Part shown: one piece after another, positions 46,035 to 56,719 of the stretch
Numbering within the stretch: the first letter of the stretch is position 1
Layout of the letters: each line of letters opens with the position of its first letter
The notes under the pieces: model-generated
Told to the model about the DNA's origin: nothing
What the model saw: the letters and a program-made list of their open reading frames with translations, nothing else
Databases searched by the model: none
From: Sebastes aleutianus
Taxonomy: Eukaryota > Chordata > Actinopteri > Perciformes > Sebastidae
Assembly: GCA_916700875.1 (NCBI GenBank)
Contig: CAKAKS010000004.1
Coordinates: 15,052,444-15,116,443 of the forward strand
Direction: 5' to 3'
Length of the DNA: 64,000 nucleotides
Position numbers and translations under genes: made by a program

Positions 46035-46096
46035 TAAGTGGCAACATCCCAATTTCCCCCGGAGAAATCATTAAAGTTTTATCTAATCTAATCGTC
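46035..46096 (+). mobile_element. Truncated LINE 3' tail
   Basis: CCCAATTTCCCCCGGAGAAA, then TTAAAGTTTTATCTAATCTAATC, has the layout of a fish LINE 3' end with a short pentamer tail, much like the tails at 1384 and 1771. Only the extreme 3' end is preserved. Confidence 0.45.
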
Positions 46097-47049
46097 TGAG
46101 AGACTCGCCCTAATTGAGGAAACAAAGGGATAATGATTTAAGCCTGAGTCTTTTCCGGTGTGGCGTCACAAAGAGAGGATTTCTCTCCCCGCGATCGGTG
46201 CAGGGACAGTGATTTGAAAATGAGGTGACATGAGTTGACCACGAGCAGTCACTCTTCTCATCTGGCGGTGTTTTTCTATTTGTGTCAGCCAACATGTGTT
46301 TCTCATGATGGGACCTGACACCTCCCCCCGGAGCAGAGCGGAGCATGAAGAGCGACAAAGTGGAGAGGCTGTAGGAGGAAAAACACTTTCACGCCGACTG
46401 AAAATTACTCCGATCACCTAAAATGTCTAAAGATAATATGTGAATTTTCAAAGATGGCAGATATTCTGAAGAAAAACCCATCTTGTACTTCATTTCGACA
46501 TTTACAAAATCTAATGTTCTTCTCTCCTCCCTCTTAAATTGCCAGTTTTTTTATGTCAGTAAGTTACTTTGACCTCTGCTTATACTCATATATACAGTAG
46601 GTCTGGAGCTTTTCCCCGGGCTGAATGTCTGGCTGAAATGGATTTACTGTTAAGGATTAATGGGAAGGGTTTTTATCACATTGTGAAAGGTGACTTAACA
46701 AATATATGGAGTTTATGCTTGAGTGGAAAAGTGCCAACTTTTCAAATGTTTCCACAGACATTAGTATTTCATTATATTGCACAATAGCTGAACTAAGTGT
46801 GAAACAGACAAGTGAGAGCTCTACTTTTTTTTATTACCATCAAACTATTTGAGATTCTAATGGCTGATATGGGATTAAGCTCTCCATCTTGAAAGCGTGG
46901 CCTGGCGGTGTGATGGGCCCCTCCGGAGCGAGGTGGCCGAGGCTCCCAGTGTGGCCGAGGTAGTGACGTATATGTGCAGCAACAATGAATCACTGGGAGT
47001 GATGCAGATGCCCATTCACTGAATGCAACACAGGTCAGCTGTGGACTCA

Positions 47050-47389
47050 TTAGTGTGGTGCAATATGCAGAAACAAAGTCAGTCCTGCAGATTGCACCAA
47101 AACAAACCTGTTGTATACCTGCAACTATTTGATGCATTTCCAATATGTTAAGTCTCTTAATTATTTATCACTCTTGCAGAATGGCACTGTGACTGCTGCA
47201 GAGTTGATCAAAAAAGAACAATCACTGTATTTTGTCTTTTAATAAGGAATATTTTTGTCATGCAAAAACATTTAAATCTGATTCTGGACACATAATTCTG
47301 CTAAATTCAAACTTATCTTGACTTAATACTCTGTTTGATCATTCTCCTCTCCTCCAGTGCAAATGCCAGCAGGTGTGGCACCTATAGGC
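47050..47389. repeat. Tandem duplication upstream of crh, copy 1
   Basis: About 340 bp repeated immediately downstream (47390-47725). Landmarks: TAGTGTGGTGCAATATGCAG, ATTTGATGCATTTCCAATAT, GAATGGCACTGT, AATCTGATTCTGGACACATA and GCAGGTGTGGCACCTATAGG. Identity looks above 90%, so the event is recent. Confidence 0.9.
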
Positions 47390-47725
47390 CTAAGTGTGGT
47401 GCAATATGCAGAAACAAAGTCAGTCCTGCAGATTGCACCAAAACATACCTGTTGTACCTGCAAACTATTTGATGCATTTCCAATATGTTAAGTCTCTTAA
47501 TTATTAATCATTATTGCAGAATGGCACTGTAACTGCTGCAGAGTTGATCAAAAAAGAACAATCATTGTATTTCGTCTTTTAATAAGGAATATTTTTGTCA
47601 TGCAAAACATTTAAATCTGATTCTGGACACATAATTCTGCTAAATTCAAACTTATCTTGACTTTTTTTGATCATCCTCCTCTCCTCCAGTGCAAATGCCA
47701 GCAGGTGTGGCACCTATAGGCCTAT
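47390..47725. repeat. Tandem duplication upstream of crh, copy 2
   Basis: Head-to-tail second copy of 47050-47389, ending about 170 bp before the crh TATA box. It differs by small indels, such as loss of the TTAATACTCTGT segment. Any regulatory sites in the unit are therefore doubled. Confidence 0.9.
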
Positions 47726-47776
47726 TCCGAAAGCAACCGAGGTAGACGCTGGTGCACGCGCGCGCACGCTCACATA

Positions 47777-47783
47777 TGACTCA
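47777..47783 (+). promoter_or_regulatory. AP-1/TRE motif in crh promoter
   Basis: TGACTCA about 120 bp before the TATA box. Mammalian CRH promoters use a consensus CRE (TGACGTCA) at roughly -220; no exact CRE is seen between 47700 and 47900, so this related site might take part in cAMP or activity control. Confidence 0.4.
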
Positions 47784-47895
47784 TCTCGTCTAAACTAAAG
47801 CACTTTGTCAGAGGCGTCCATTCACGTTACACTGCATGCAAAGGACGCGCAGACTCAATCTCGACTCGGAGCGCGACACTTGTAGTGAGGTTGGC

Positions 47896-47903
47896 TATAT
47901 AAG
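47896..47903 (+). promoter_or_regulatory. TATA box of crh
   Basis: TATATAAG, in GGCTATATAAGTCC. Transcription is expected to start about 25-30 bases downstream, near 47925-47932, giving a non-coding first exon of about 90 bases with donor GAAG|GTATGA (exon end 48017). Confidence 0.8.
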
Positions 47904-47924
47904 TCCATTCAGCATCTACTCCTT

Positions 47925-48017
47925 AAGTAACTATATACTTGTTTCCTCAAAGAAGAGAAGGAGGGCGGCATCTCGCCAACTACCTGGCAACATCCAAGGC
48001 TCCTCTAAAGATTGAAG
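47925..48017 (+). other. Non-coding first exon of crh (5' UTR)
   Basis: Bounded by the TATA-predicted start and a donor at 48017/48018. Intron 1 runs to the acceptor TTTCTCCCAG ending at 48663. Vertebrate CRH genes have this two-exon form, with the whole coding sequence in exon 2. Confidence 0.75.
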
Positions 48018-48411
48018 GTATGAAAAAGCTTCATTTATTTCATCCATATTGTGAGTTTTTCCTGCATGAGTTCTTTTGGTATGTTACATTTTCTCAGAAG
48101 TGCTCTTTTTTAGTTATTACACTGTATTTTCAAACTTGTTTTTGTTCATAGTGCTGAAAAAAAAAGCAATAATTAATGCTTAAACTTCCACAGTTTATCC
48201 ATTACTGAGCCAAAAAAGCTCAATCTCTCTTTTACGCGCACACATTCCACATCACGCACCAATTCACTAAAGACTATTTCTTATAATTACTGCAGATGAA
48301 TCACAAAATCTCTCAAAACAATAAATAAGCTGCAACACTTTTGTTCCTAGTTACCACACAACATGCAATGCCTGTTTTTTTCGTGCGTAAATTCCTCATT
48401 ACGCAGCACAT

Positions 48412-48569
48412 AACGTTTTTATCTATTCTTTTGTTATTATACTGTTTAACTTGCACCAACAAAACCAAAAACCAAATTCCTAGTGTATACCTCTCATACA
48501 CCTGGCAATAAACACTATTCTGATTCTGATTCTGATTCTGATTTCTGATTCTAATTCTAATTCATCTGC
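48412..48569 (+). mobile_element. Truncated LINE in crh intron, flanked by 35-bp TSD
   Basis: A 158-bp insertion ending in CAATAAACACTATTCTGATT and a (GATTCT)n tail lies between two perfect 35-bp direct repeats (48377-48411 and 48570-48604). The 3' tail and long target duplication are hallmarks of target-primed reverse transcription by a non-LTR retrotransposon. The perfect duplication means the insertion is recent. Confidence 0.9.
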
Positions 48570-48683
48570 TTTTTCGTGCGTAAATTCCTCATTACGCAGC
48601 ACATTTGCACACTAGTTTTTGGGGATAAAACAAATAATCTTTTACTATTTTTTTTTCTCCCAGATTCCTGTTGATATCCTGAC

Positions 48684-49175
48684 ATGAAGCTCAATCTACT
48701 TGGCACCACCGTGATTCTGCTTGTTGCCTTCTTACCGCGCTTTGAATGTCGGGCTATTGAGAGCCCTGGCGGTGCATTGCGCGTCCCAGCTCCACAAACC
48801 CAAAACTCCCAGCAGCAGCAGCAGTCTGGCCCCATCCTGGAGCGGCTTGGAGAGGAGTATTTCATCCGCCTGGGCAACGGGGACTCTAACTCTTTCCCAT
48901 CACCTGCCATCTACAACAACAGAGCATTGCAACTCCAGCTGACGCGGCGTCTTTTACAAGGGAAAGTTGGGAACATCAGGGCGCTCATAAGCGACGGTGA
49001 CGGTGACGAGTCGATGGAGATGGAGATGGAGAGAGGAAGGAGGTCCGAGGACCCGCCGATATCCCTGGATCTCACCTTCCACCTGCTGCGGGAGATGATG
49101 GAGATGTCCCGGGCGGAACAGCTGGCTCAGCAGGCTCAGAATAACAGAAGAATGATGGAGCTCTTCGGGAAATGA
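48684..49175 (+). CDS. crha: Corticotropin-releasing hormone precursor, crha type
   Basis: Secreted neuropeptide precursor; CRH acts on CRH receptors to release ACTH. 163 aa: hydrophobic signal peptide (residues 1 to about 24), a pro-region with the conserved LGEEYFIRLGNG and FPSPAIYNNRALQLQLTRRL segments, the cleavage site RGRR, then the 41-residue hormone (residues 121-161, SEDPPISLDLTFHLLREMME through MMELF) and the amidation signal GK at the stop. Compared with the canonical fish CRH (crhb-like), I count about eight substitutions (E3D, V18M, L19M, A22S, H32Q, S33N, K36R, I40L), mostly conservative, pointing to the second teleost paralogue, crha. The start is the first ATG of exon 2. It lies tail-to-tail with trim55, as CRH and TRIM55 neighbour each other in human. 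The gene as CRH is certain; the paralogue letter is inferred. Confidence 0.93.
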   Translation: MKLNLLGTTVILLVAFLPRFECRAIESPGGALRVPAPQTQNSQQQQQSGPILERLGEEYFIRLGNGDSNSFPSPAIYNNRALQLQLTRRLLQGKVGNIRALISDGDGDESMEMEMERGRRSEDPPISLDLTFHLLREMMEMSRAEQLAQQAQNNRRMMELFGK

Positions 49176-49491
49176 AGTTCCAGTCCACCAAAGATATCCC
49201 CTCCATCTCTTTTCTTTTCTTTTTTGCATTTTTAACCATCAGCACAAAACATGCTCTGTACAATTTAGTGCTGCTTTTTATCACTCTTATTATTTATATA
49301 GCTTTAACCTCAAAACTATGGAGCTTGACTTATAATGATCCATTTTAAATGTTGGGTGTCAAATCTGTAGAATCACAACGTTTCTTCATATTTGAGATTT
49401 TGGTTGAGACATGAAAATACTGCATTGACAAAAATTGGCATTTTTTTGTTTTAGATTATGAATCCCTGTATTTATGATATTTATGTTTGTT

Positions 49492-49497
49492 AATAAA
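49492..49497 (+). terminator. Polyadenylation signal of crh
   Basis: AATAAA in TTAATAAACTT, 317 bases after the stop codon. A second, weaker candidate lies at about 49557. Confidence 0.7.
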
Positions 49498-49509
49498 CTT
49501 ATGTGCAAC

Positions 49510-51290
49510 CAGTCATTTTCTGTTGTGCAAGAGAACGTCTTATATCTATATTTTTTAATAAAAAATTAAAAGCACTTCTCTGTGGATATCCTTACATATA
49601 AGTTAATAATAAATTAACTATTCCCAGTCACTTAAATTACTAATTTGATTAACTTAATGTTTCTTGACATATAGATTTGTAATTTGACATTGGAGAAATT
49701 GAATATAAGTTGTAAGAGAGAGAGCACATCTTGAGTCTTGCCTACACAAATATTGATTGATAGAGAAAGGTTCTTCTGGGTGAATATATAAACCTTATAT
49801 GTATGGTGTAACCATGGCATTGCTCTGGAGCCAAGTCGTGGGTTAACACCGTGCCCCCTCTCTGACACACACAAAAAGAGCTGCAACAACAAACAATTTT
49901 TGTACCAAAGATGTTTCTAAGGATGCTGTGAGAGCGCCTGCAGTCACGCAGGTGAAGAACATCCATACAGCATCCTTTCTCCTAAACCCTTAATCCTCAA
50001 GAGGCAATTCTCATTATACCAGCGAGCAGCAGCTGAAAGACGCATCACTGACAGCAAATGAGTGTGAAAGATACTCTGTGTTTGTGCTTATCCGTGTGTG
50101 TGTGCTGTGCTGATCCTTGACCCACAGTGTAACTAAACAAGAGCTGTGGGTGTGAGTCATCCTATTCTGTTTGGCCCACTTAGCAACTTGGGGCTTAGCG
50201 CTGCATTGAGCCCATTTGTAAAGGATCCAACTCACTGAGAGACGGTGTCCAATAATTAGATGGGACTCAGTGGTGGACTGCCTCAATAGTGGAGTCACAG
50301 CAAAGGTGAGACCATCGCAGGGCGGCAAATAGATTTCTGAGGGTTTGAGGCACGCTGCAGTCTGATATGTACAGTAGGTCGTGGGCAGGATTGGTATCCC
50401 AACTGTAAAGAACAAGCTTTAAAAGTCTCACTAATGCCTTTTCTAGATGGATTTCCTTTGACAGAAATAAATGAAAAGGAGTGTGAAGAAGAGATAAAGC
50501 GAGGGAGAAAGAGAAAAATCTCTTTTTCCTTTACACATGCGCACACACAGACGCACAGTGGTGTTACATAAAATCTTTTCAATTGGTTATTCAGTCAACG
50601 CAAAGACCTTATAGTGACAGTTGTGTTAGTCTGAGAGACTGTAAGCATTTGTACAGTTCAGTTTTAATGACACATAATATATAATACACCGTAACGTGGC
50701 AAAATGTGGTGTCCATATAGGAAAATATACCTGTGTTACACAACATAGACACATTATACAGGCTGCTAAGTGTCTGAATTACTGAAATGTCACAGTGATA
50801 GTTTTTTACTCATAAAGTTATATCACTCATAAAAAAGTCTAGGACCGGGAGGAAAACCTGAGGCCCTCTCTTCTCATGCTCGCTAATGATGTAGTTTAAG
50901 CAGTGAGTCCCAAAAGGTCAGCGACATAAAAAATGTATGAATTCTGGAAATAACCAATAATTACCCATAGCCTGTCTGTCGTTCAATACGTCAATAAAAA
51001 GCAAAAAAGAAGGACCTAAAATGTGTATTTAACCAGACAAAATCAGATCAGTCAGTATGCAGTGATGCACGCTAACACAATCACAATAAAAGAGAGAGAA
51101 GGGAATTGAAACTTCTCTCTCTTCCTTTAGATCTACCTCAGCAACTCAGACTTTCCCTTCGGCACAGATCTAAATCTGTCTCACTGTTCCCCCAATCTGG
51201 GAGAAAAGTATCACAACTGACCTGAAATCAACATCTAGGAGCAAAACTTTATCCTCTCCTGGTTTTGTAGGTGTTTGCCGGGGCCGGCGG
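49510..51290. other. Intergenic DNA between crh and trim55
   Basis: The two genes converge here. No exon or RNA gene recognised. The minus-strand trim55 3' UTR must occupy the right-hand part, but I could not place its polyadenylation site. Confidence 0.5.
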
Positions 51291-51297
51291 CTGACAG

Positions 51298-54200
51298 CTA
51301 GGTCGAGGCAGCGCTCTTGGCTGCGCTTGGGGAGGCGTTACTCTGCTGGGGGGCAGAAGGTTGGACAGGGGCGGCTGTAACAGCGCCGCCTCCCGAAACA
51401 GTCTGGGCCCCCTCTCCTTCCTCGGTGCCTGCTTCTCCATCCTCATCCTCTTCGTCCTCGTCGTCATCATCTGTAGTGAGAATAGGAAGGGAAATAAAAG
51501 TCAGATTACAACAGGTCAGAGCTGTAAGCAGTACATTGCTGCCATCACCGACTCTGTCCCATCACCTTGGAGGAAGTCGAGGCTGCGCAGGGCCTTGCCC
51601 TCTGTCTTGAACTCCACGGTGTAATGATCCATATTCTCATAACCGCGCTCAACTTTGTCCAAGTGAGCCGTACTGGTTGCTTCTTCAAGCCTGAGTGCAA
51701 AAAGGTGCAATTTGCATTATTTAACCTCAGAGAGTCAATGTAACACAATCAAAATCTGAGATGTTTAACACACACACGTTATTTCGGGATGCCGAAGCTA
51801 AAGATATGATTCGCTACATTTCACAGATTTATTTTCGACAGCTCCCAGAGAGCAGGTGTGACCTCGTTGCATTAGGCTGTGGAGGTGCAGATGTAAATGT
51901 GGTAAATCATTCACAAGAATATGATAAAAAACAAAACTGCAAACAACACAAGGGCACTAAAAAAAGAAGAAAGGCACACCCAGTAGTAGTTTTTAATAGA
52001 AAGGAAAGGATTTTTTAAACCTTAACATGACAATATGTTATATTTTATTTCCCCTTTACCCATTGTCAGTGTAATTATTGCCGCATAAAGACATGTACTC
52101 ACTTTTTGAGGAGAGGCTTTGTGTTCTGAAAGAGACAAGAGAAAGAAATACTAAACATCCATTCAGCTTATACATAAAATACTGATAATTACAACCATCT
52201 TATATGGAGTTTATGCCAAAACTTTGAACCCCATTTTGACTCTGACCTGTAGAAATAAAGCCATTTCCGGCTCCTCCATAGTCTGGATACCCAGCTCCAC
52301 CATCTTACAGCTCTCGTCCAGGTGGTCTCCGTACTTCTTGGTCAGGCCCCGGATATAGTTCACCTTCTCTTCCTGTTCGGCCGTCACCTTCTGACTCATC
52401 TCCTTCTTCTTCCCCTCCAGGACGGAGTACAGCTGGTCAAACTTCTCGCACACCAGGGTCTTCTGCCTCCGACCGTTCTCCTATACATGCGTGAGTGAGA
52501 GACAGAAGGATACACGCACAGGGAAAGATAACAAATTCTGAAAGTCCGTTCATATTAATCATTCATCGCAGTCTTGTGGGTGAGAAAAGTATGTAAATGC
52601 AACTCTAGGTTATTCAGAATATGTATAATAGTTGTTGCTTTCTGTGTATAATAAATACTGTAAACTGTATAAATGTTCTGGTTCGCCTGTCTTCCGCCCC
52701 TCAGGTAGTGCCATATGTGCAGGGAAGGACAGTGAAGCTCATTCTGCATGTCTGTGTTGAGTGACGCTACTGAGGGTGACGCCTGGGGGACTGGAGCCAC
52801 TCCAGCTTCCTCCCTACTATGTCCAACCATAGGAGCGCTGTCTGTTATCCCCGCCATCAATTACACTGCTCATTTTTAATGCCAATGGGCCAGAGGCAGA
52901 GTGGAGTGCACTGCTAAGTGCATGTTGAAGAAAATGTGGAAAAGAGAGAGTAAGACAGACTAAGGACACCAAAACATTAATTTTCCCCTCTCCACCTCTG
53001 TCTGAATCGCACAGACGGATAAAAGCAGAGAGAGTGGCATTGACAAGGACACATTACGTCTGTCTGTGCAGGTGAGTGCAGGTGCATTAGTGTGTGCATG
53101 GAGCGAGGCTTGCTGCGTGAGTGAGCGGCCGGGCGCTGCAGCAGTCGGACACTGACCTCTATGGCGCGACAGGCTTCCTCTAGCTGACTAACGATGCCTT
53201 GCATCCTGTCGTTGTTACCGACCATCATGGCGATCCCGTCACTCAGCTCCGTCTGGGGGGCAAGGACACGGCAGAGTGAATACCTGAGATCAAGTGTGCT
53301 TCAAATCTGGGACAAAGTTATAATGCATGTGAGATGTATTTCTATTCCTAATACTCTCGTGATTGACAGTATTCAGGAGTATTTCAGGCCTCACCTTCTT
53401 TGTCTGGTAGATGCTGGTGATGGGCGCCACCTCACAGTCTTTGTGAGCTCCAAACACCTTACACATGGAGCACGTGGGCACGCCGTGGGTCACGCAGTAG
53501 ATGTTGATCTTTTCCTCTTCGTGGACGTCACACATGGGCGTTTCTTCCTTCCTCTCTGGCGTCGGCTTGCTGCTGTTGAGGTTTTAAAAGAAACATAGTA
53601 TCTCCCTGTCAGGTCCCACCTTTCAGTGCATATTGATGTGACACGTAATGTCAGTTTGATAATGTCACAGGTACACATCTCAGTAGTTTATTGACGATCC
53701 ATCAGTCTGGCCTTGCCATGCACATGGACTGTCAGCACTGTAATCAATACATTGCTATTACACTGTGTAGTACAGGTGTGGGTGCACGTGTATAGCGTTG
53801 TATATCTATTTTTTATGAATAACTTATACATACATTGTTGGGTCAGTTCATCCCATAAAAATGACTCAAGATAATTGTCCGTAAAATTGCCACAAATTCT
53901 TGATTTAGAATGAGTGTATGAGTGTTATCGTGGATCTTCTATCATACAAGCCCTTTGGCTTTACAGCCAACTACTCAGATCAGGGCAATCATCTGTGTGG
54001 ATAGATGACTACAATGAAAAACCTCCTGACATCTACTCCAGCTCTCTGACTCAGAAGCCACTGGCACTGATGCCACACCAGCAACCTCTACACTTCCTGC
54101 CTTCATATCACCAGTTGTTCTCCTTTATCATCCTCTATTCACTGCCCTCGGGGTTAAAGACAGCTTTGACTAATAAACAAAGCTTTTCTCTGAACTGTGA

Positions 54201-55703
54201 AGGTGAAACTGTAGTAAGGTGATCACTATTTACTTAGATTGTGTCTTCTGAACACAGCACATCTGTGTATGTGATCTGTCTCACCTGCTGGACTCCTGTT
54301 TGAACATGTCGATGATGTTCTCGACCAGCAGGTTCCTCTGCAGCCCGTAAACGCCGTGCCTGTCCAGAACCACCTCATGTCTGCAGGACGGGCATCGGAA
54401 GCGGCCGCCGGACGACAAGGAGCCCGCTCTCGTTGGAAGGTATGGGTTTGAAGCCTGTAAACAATCACAGTTCAAACCTCAAATTTAGCATGATGACACA
54501 CAGTTTTAACCCATAAATCCATCTCATTAACAAAAAAATTATGAAATTGTTTTACTCAGCAGTTATGAAATGTTAATCCAATGAATTAACAGTCCATAAT
54601 ATAAAAGTGAACCACTATCACCAAAACTCAAAAACACTGAACTCAAATCAGTTAACAGGTGCTTTAATAAAGGGACTTACACTTTCCCAAATTTCCCAAG
54701 CTCACAATGATTTCTGATGCTGGTAATGATTCATTATATTAATATTGTTTGTAAATACAGCCTTAACCTGTTCAATTGTGATCAGCTGTGACACTAAAAA
54801 TGCTCTCTAAGATAACTATCGTTAGCTCAAAACAGTGAATTCTAGTTGACTTTGGACTCCTGCAGGCCAGGAGAATGATAGCTTTGTCTTGGAGAAAAAT
54901 GGATGTACCTTGGATACATGTATGGGTGAGGGAGATGGCATCTTGTGTTGTACCGCAGAGACTTACATACATAACCAGAGGAAAAGCAGCAGGATTTGAA
55001 AAAGTGTGGAAACCTTTGTTGGAGTTTCTTGGACGTCAAGGGGTCACAGTCAAATTGAAACTGCTGTGTGTTGCTGAGTGCTGTTGTTGAAATTGCTGTG
55101 TGTTGTTGTGGGTTTTTTTTTGTTCTTCTTCTTTGAGGTATTTATTTGTTTTGTCTTATCTTTTATGTTATTTGTTTTCTTTGTTAGATATGTGAAATAC
55201 ATGAAATGCCATGTCTCTCTTTCTTTGATTACTGTGGAAATTCTGACTAAACATTTCATTGTATAATTTAATTATTAATATTGTTAGTCTGTCTGTATGT
55301 GTATATATGTATATATGCTTATATGTAAAACTCAATAAAAAATATTGTTTAAAAAATGAATGCTGTCAAAACTCTCCAATGTATATGATAATATTATATA
55401 CATGTCATCTATGTTGTCCAAACAAGTTACTGGTTTGGCCTTTCATACACAAAAAATGTAGGCCAAGTTGCTAAGAATATCAAAACAGTGTTCCTCAAGT
55501 TTACTAATAATAAACTACAATGCTAAAAAACGATCAACTAAACTACTCAGAGGCATTTTGTTCAAGTTGCTTACCTGGAAAACATCATTGGCACATTTTC
55601 TACAGAGGTTGTGCTGGCAGGGCAGGATAACCACAGGCTTTGTAAACATCTCCAGGCATATGGGACAAATCAGCTGCTTCTCCAGGTTATCCATGCTATT
55701 CAT
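51298..55703 (-). CDS. trim55: Muscle RING-finger E3 ubiquitin ligase MuRF2
   Basis: Sarcomere-associated TRIM ubiquitin ligase, binding titin and microtubules in striated muscle. Eight coding exons (minus strand): 55703-55575, 54454-54285, 53569-53395, 53252-53157, 52480-52247, 52125-52103, 51690-51566, 51470-51298; phases all agree, 374 aa. RING finger at about residues 10-75 (CPICLEMF, CQHNLCRKC, CPSCRHEV); MuRF family motif (GVYGLQRNLLVENIIDMFKQ) at about 80-100; B-box at about 113-150 (CDVHEEEKINIYC, CSMCKVFGAHKDC); coiled coil across exons 4-5; COS box in exons 6-7 (ERGYENMDHYTVEF); and an acidic tail (DDDDEDEEDEDGE). Human MuRF2 is 548 aa, so this model is short at the C-terminus. MuRF1/MuRF3 are alternatives by length; trim55 is preferred because it sits beside crh. 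The start is the first ATG in frame (MNSMDNLEKQ). Confidence 0.9.
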
Positions 55704-55739
55704 TTTGACAAATAGACAATAAAACACCCACCAAAACTA

Positions 55740-56440
55740 ATTAGATAAGCCCACTAAAGCTGGTAAAGTTAGAAAGTAGTCCTTATAGGAAAGCAATAGA
55801 GTAGGCCTGGAGTCCAAGCTAGAGAGTAGGCCTGCTGCTCTTGTCCTAGTGTGTGTGGGGGGCTCCTATCTAGCTGGTGTCAGTTCTGTTTTTAGCAGCT
55901 ATTGCTGTCACGTCGAAGGTTGCCATTTTTACCTTGCCCATATTTGAAACTGAGCAGGGGCAGTACCGAACAGCTGCCTATAAACTCTACATCCTCTCTA
56001 CACTGCTATCAGAGGTGACTGGGCGTCTGTGCAGGCTGTGTTTTATTTAGGGTGGAGGAGGCTTTAACATTGCATCACATCTAGAAAGCAGTTATTGTAT
56101 AGCAGTCACTGAGCACATGATGATTTTAATGATGACGTTTGTTCTCATAATATAATCTTATGTTTAAACAATAGACGAATTATATCTATATAAGTAATGC
56201 AGAAAAAAACTACAGAGTTTTATTCTTTTCATCACTTCATGTGTACTTTATATTTTTGTAGATAAATGTTACTGTGTGTATATATATATATATACACACA
56301 CTATGTATTTACTGTAATTACTTTGATATTTATACTTGTATTTATTTTATTTATATTATAAGTAACACGCTGGTATAATAAAAAAGTCAATAGATGTGCT
56401 TAACTAAGATATACATGTCTTTAAACGTTTGCCCTATTAA
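55740..56440 (-). promoter_or_regulatory. Upstream region of trim55
   Basis: Immediately 5' of the trim55 start. It contains an E-box CAGCTG (55971-55976) of the kind used by myogenic bHLH factors, and no obvious TATA box. An (AT)n tract lies at about 56277-56294. The transcription start is not resolved. Confidence 0.35.
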
Positions 56441-56449
56441 CTGTTGGAC

Positions 56450-56691
56450 TGACGTCATCAATGCTAATTTAGCATGACGTCAATGCTAATTTAGCATGAC
56501 GTCATGCTAACTTTTTAGATAACCGACAGTTGCTGGCTAAGCTTACCAACGCATGACATTTCTGTCCAACTTCTCTTGTATTTAAAGTATATAAAGTATA
56601 TAAAGTAACCAGTAAAGCAAATAAAAGAAAAACTCACCACATCCGGACAACAATATGTAACTAACTGTCTTTAACCGTTAGCATGACGTCA
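56450..56691. promoter_or_regulatory. Cluster of four perfect CRE motifs
   Basis: TGACGTCA occurs at 56450-56457, 56475-56482, 56497-56504 and 56684-56691. The first three sit in a short tandem array with the palindromic spacer TGCTAATTTAGCA. The last belongs to a second copy of the same larger unit (shared TTTTAGATAACCG(A/G)CAGTT). CREB/ATF proteins bind this octamer. It lies about 0.75-1 kb upstream of trim55. Confidence 0.7.
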
Positions 56692-56719
56692 ATGCTAACG
56701 TTTTAGATAACCGGCAGTT

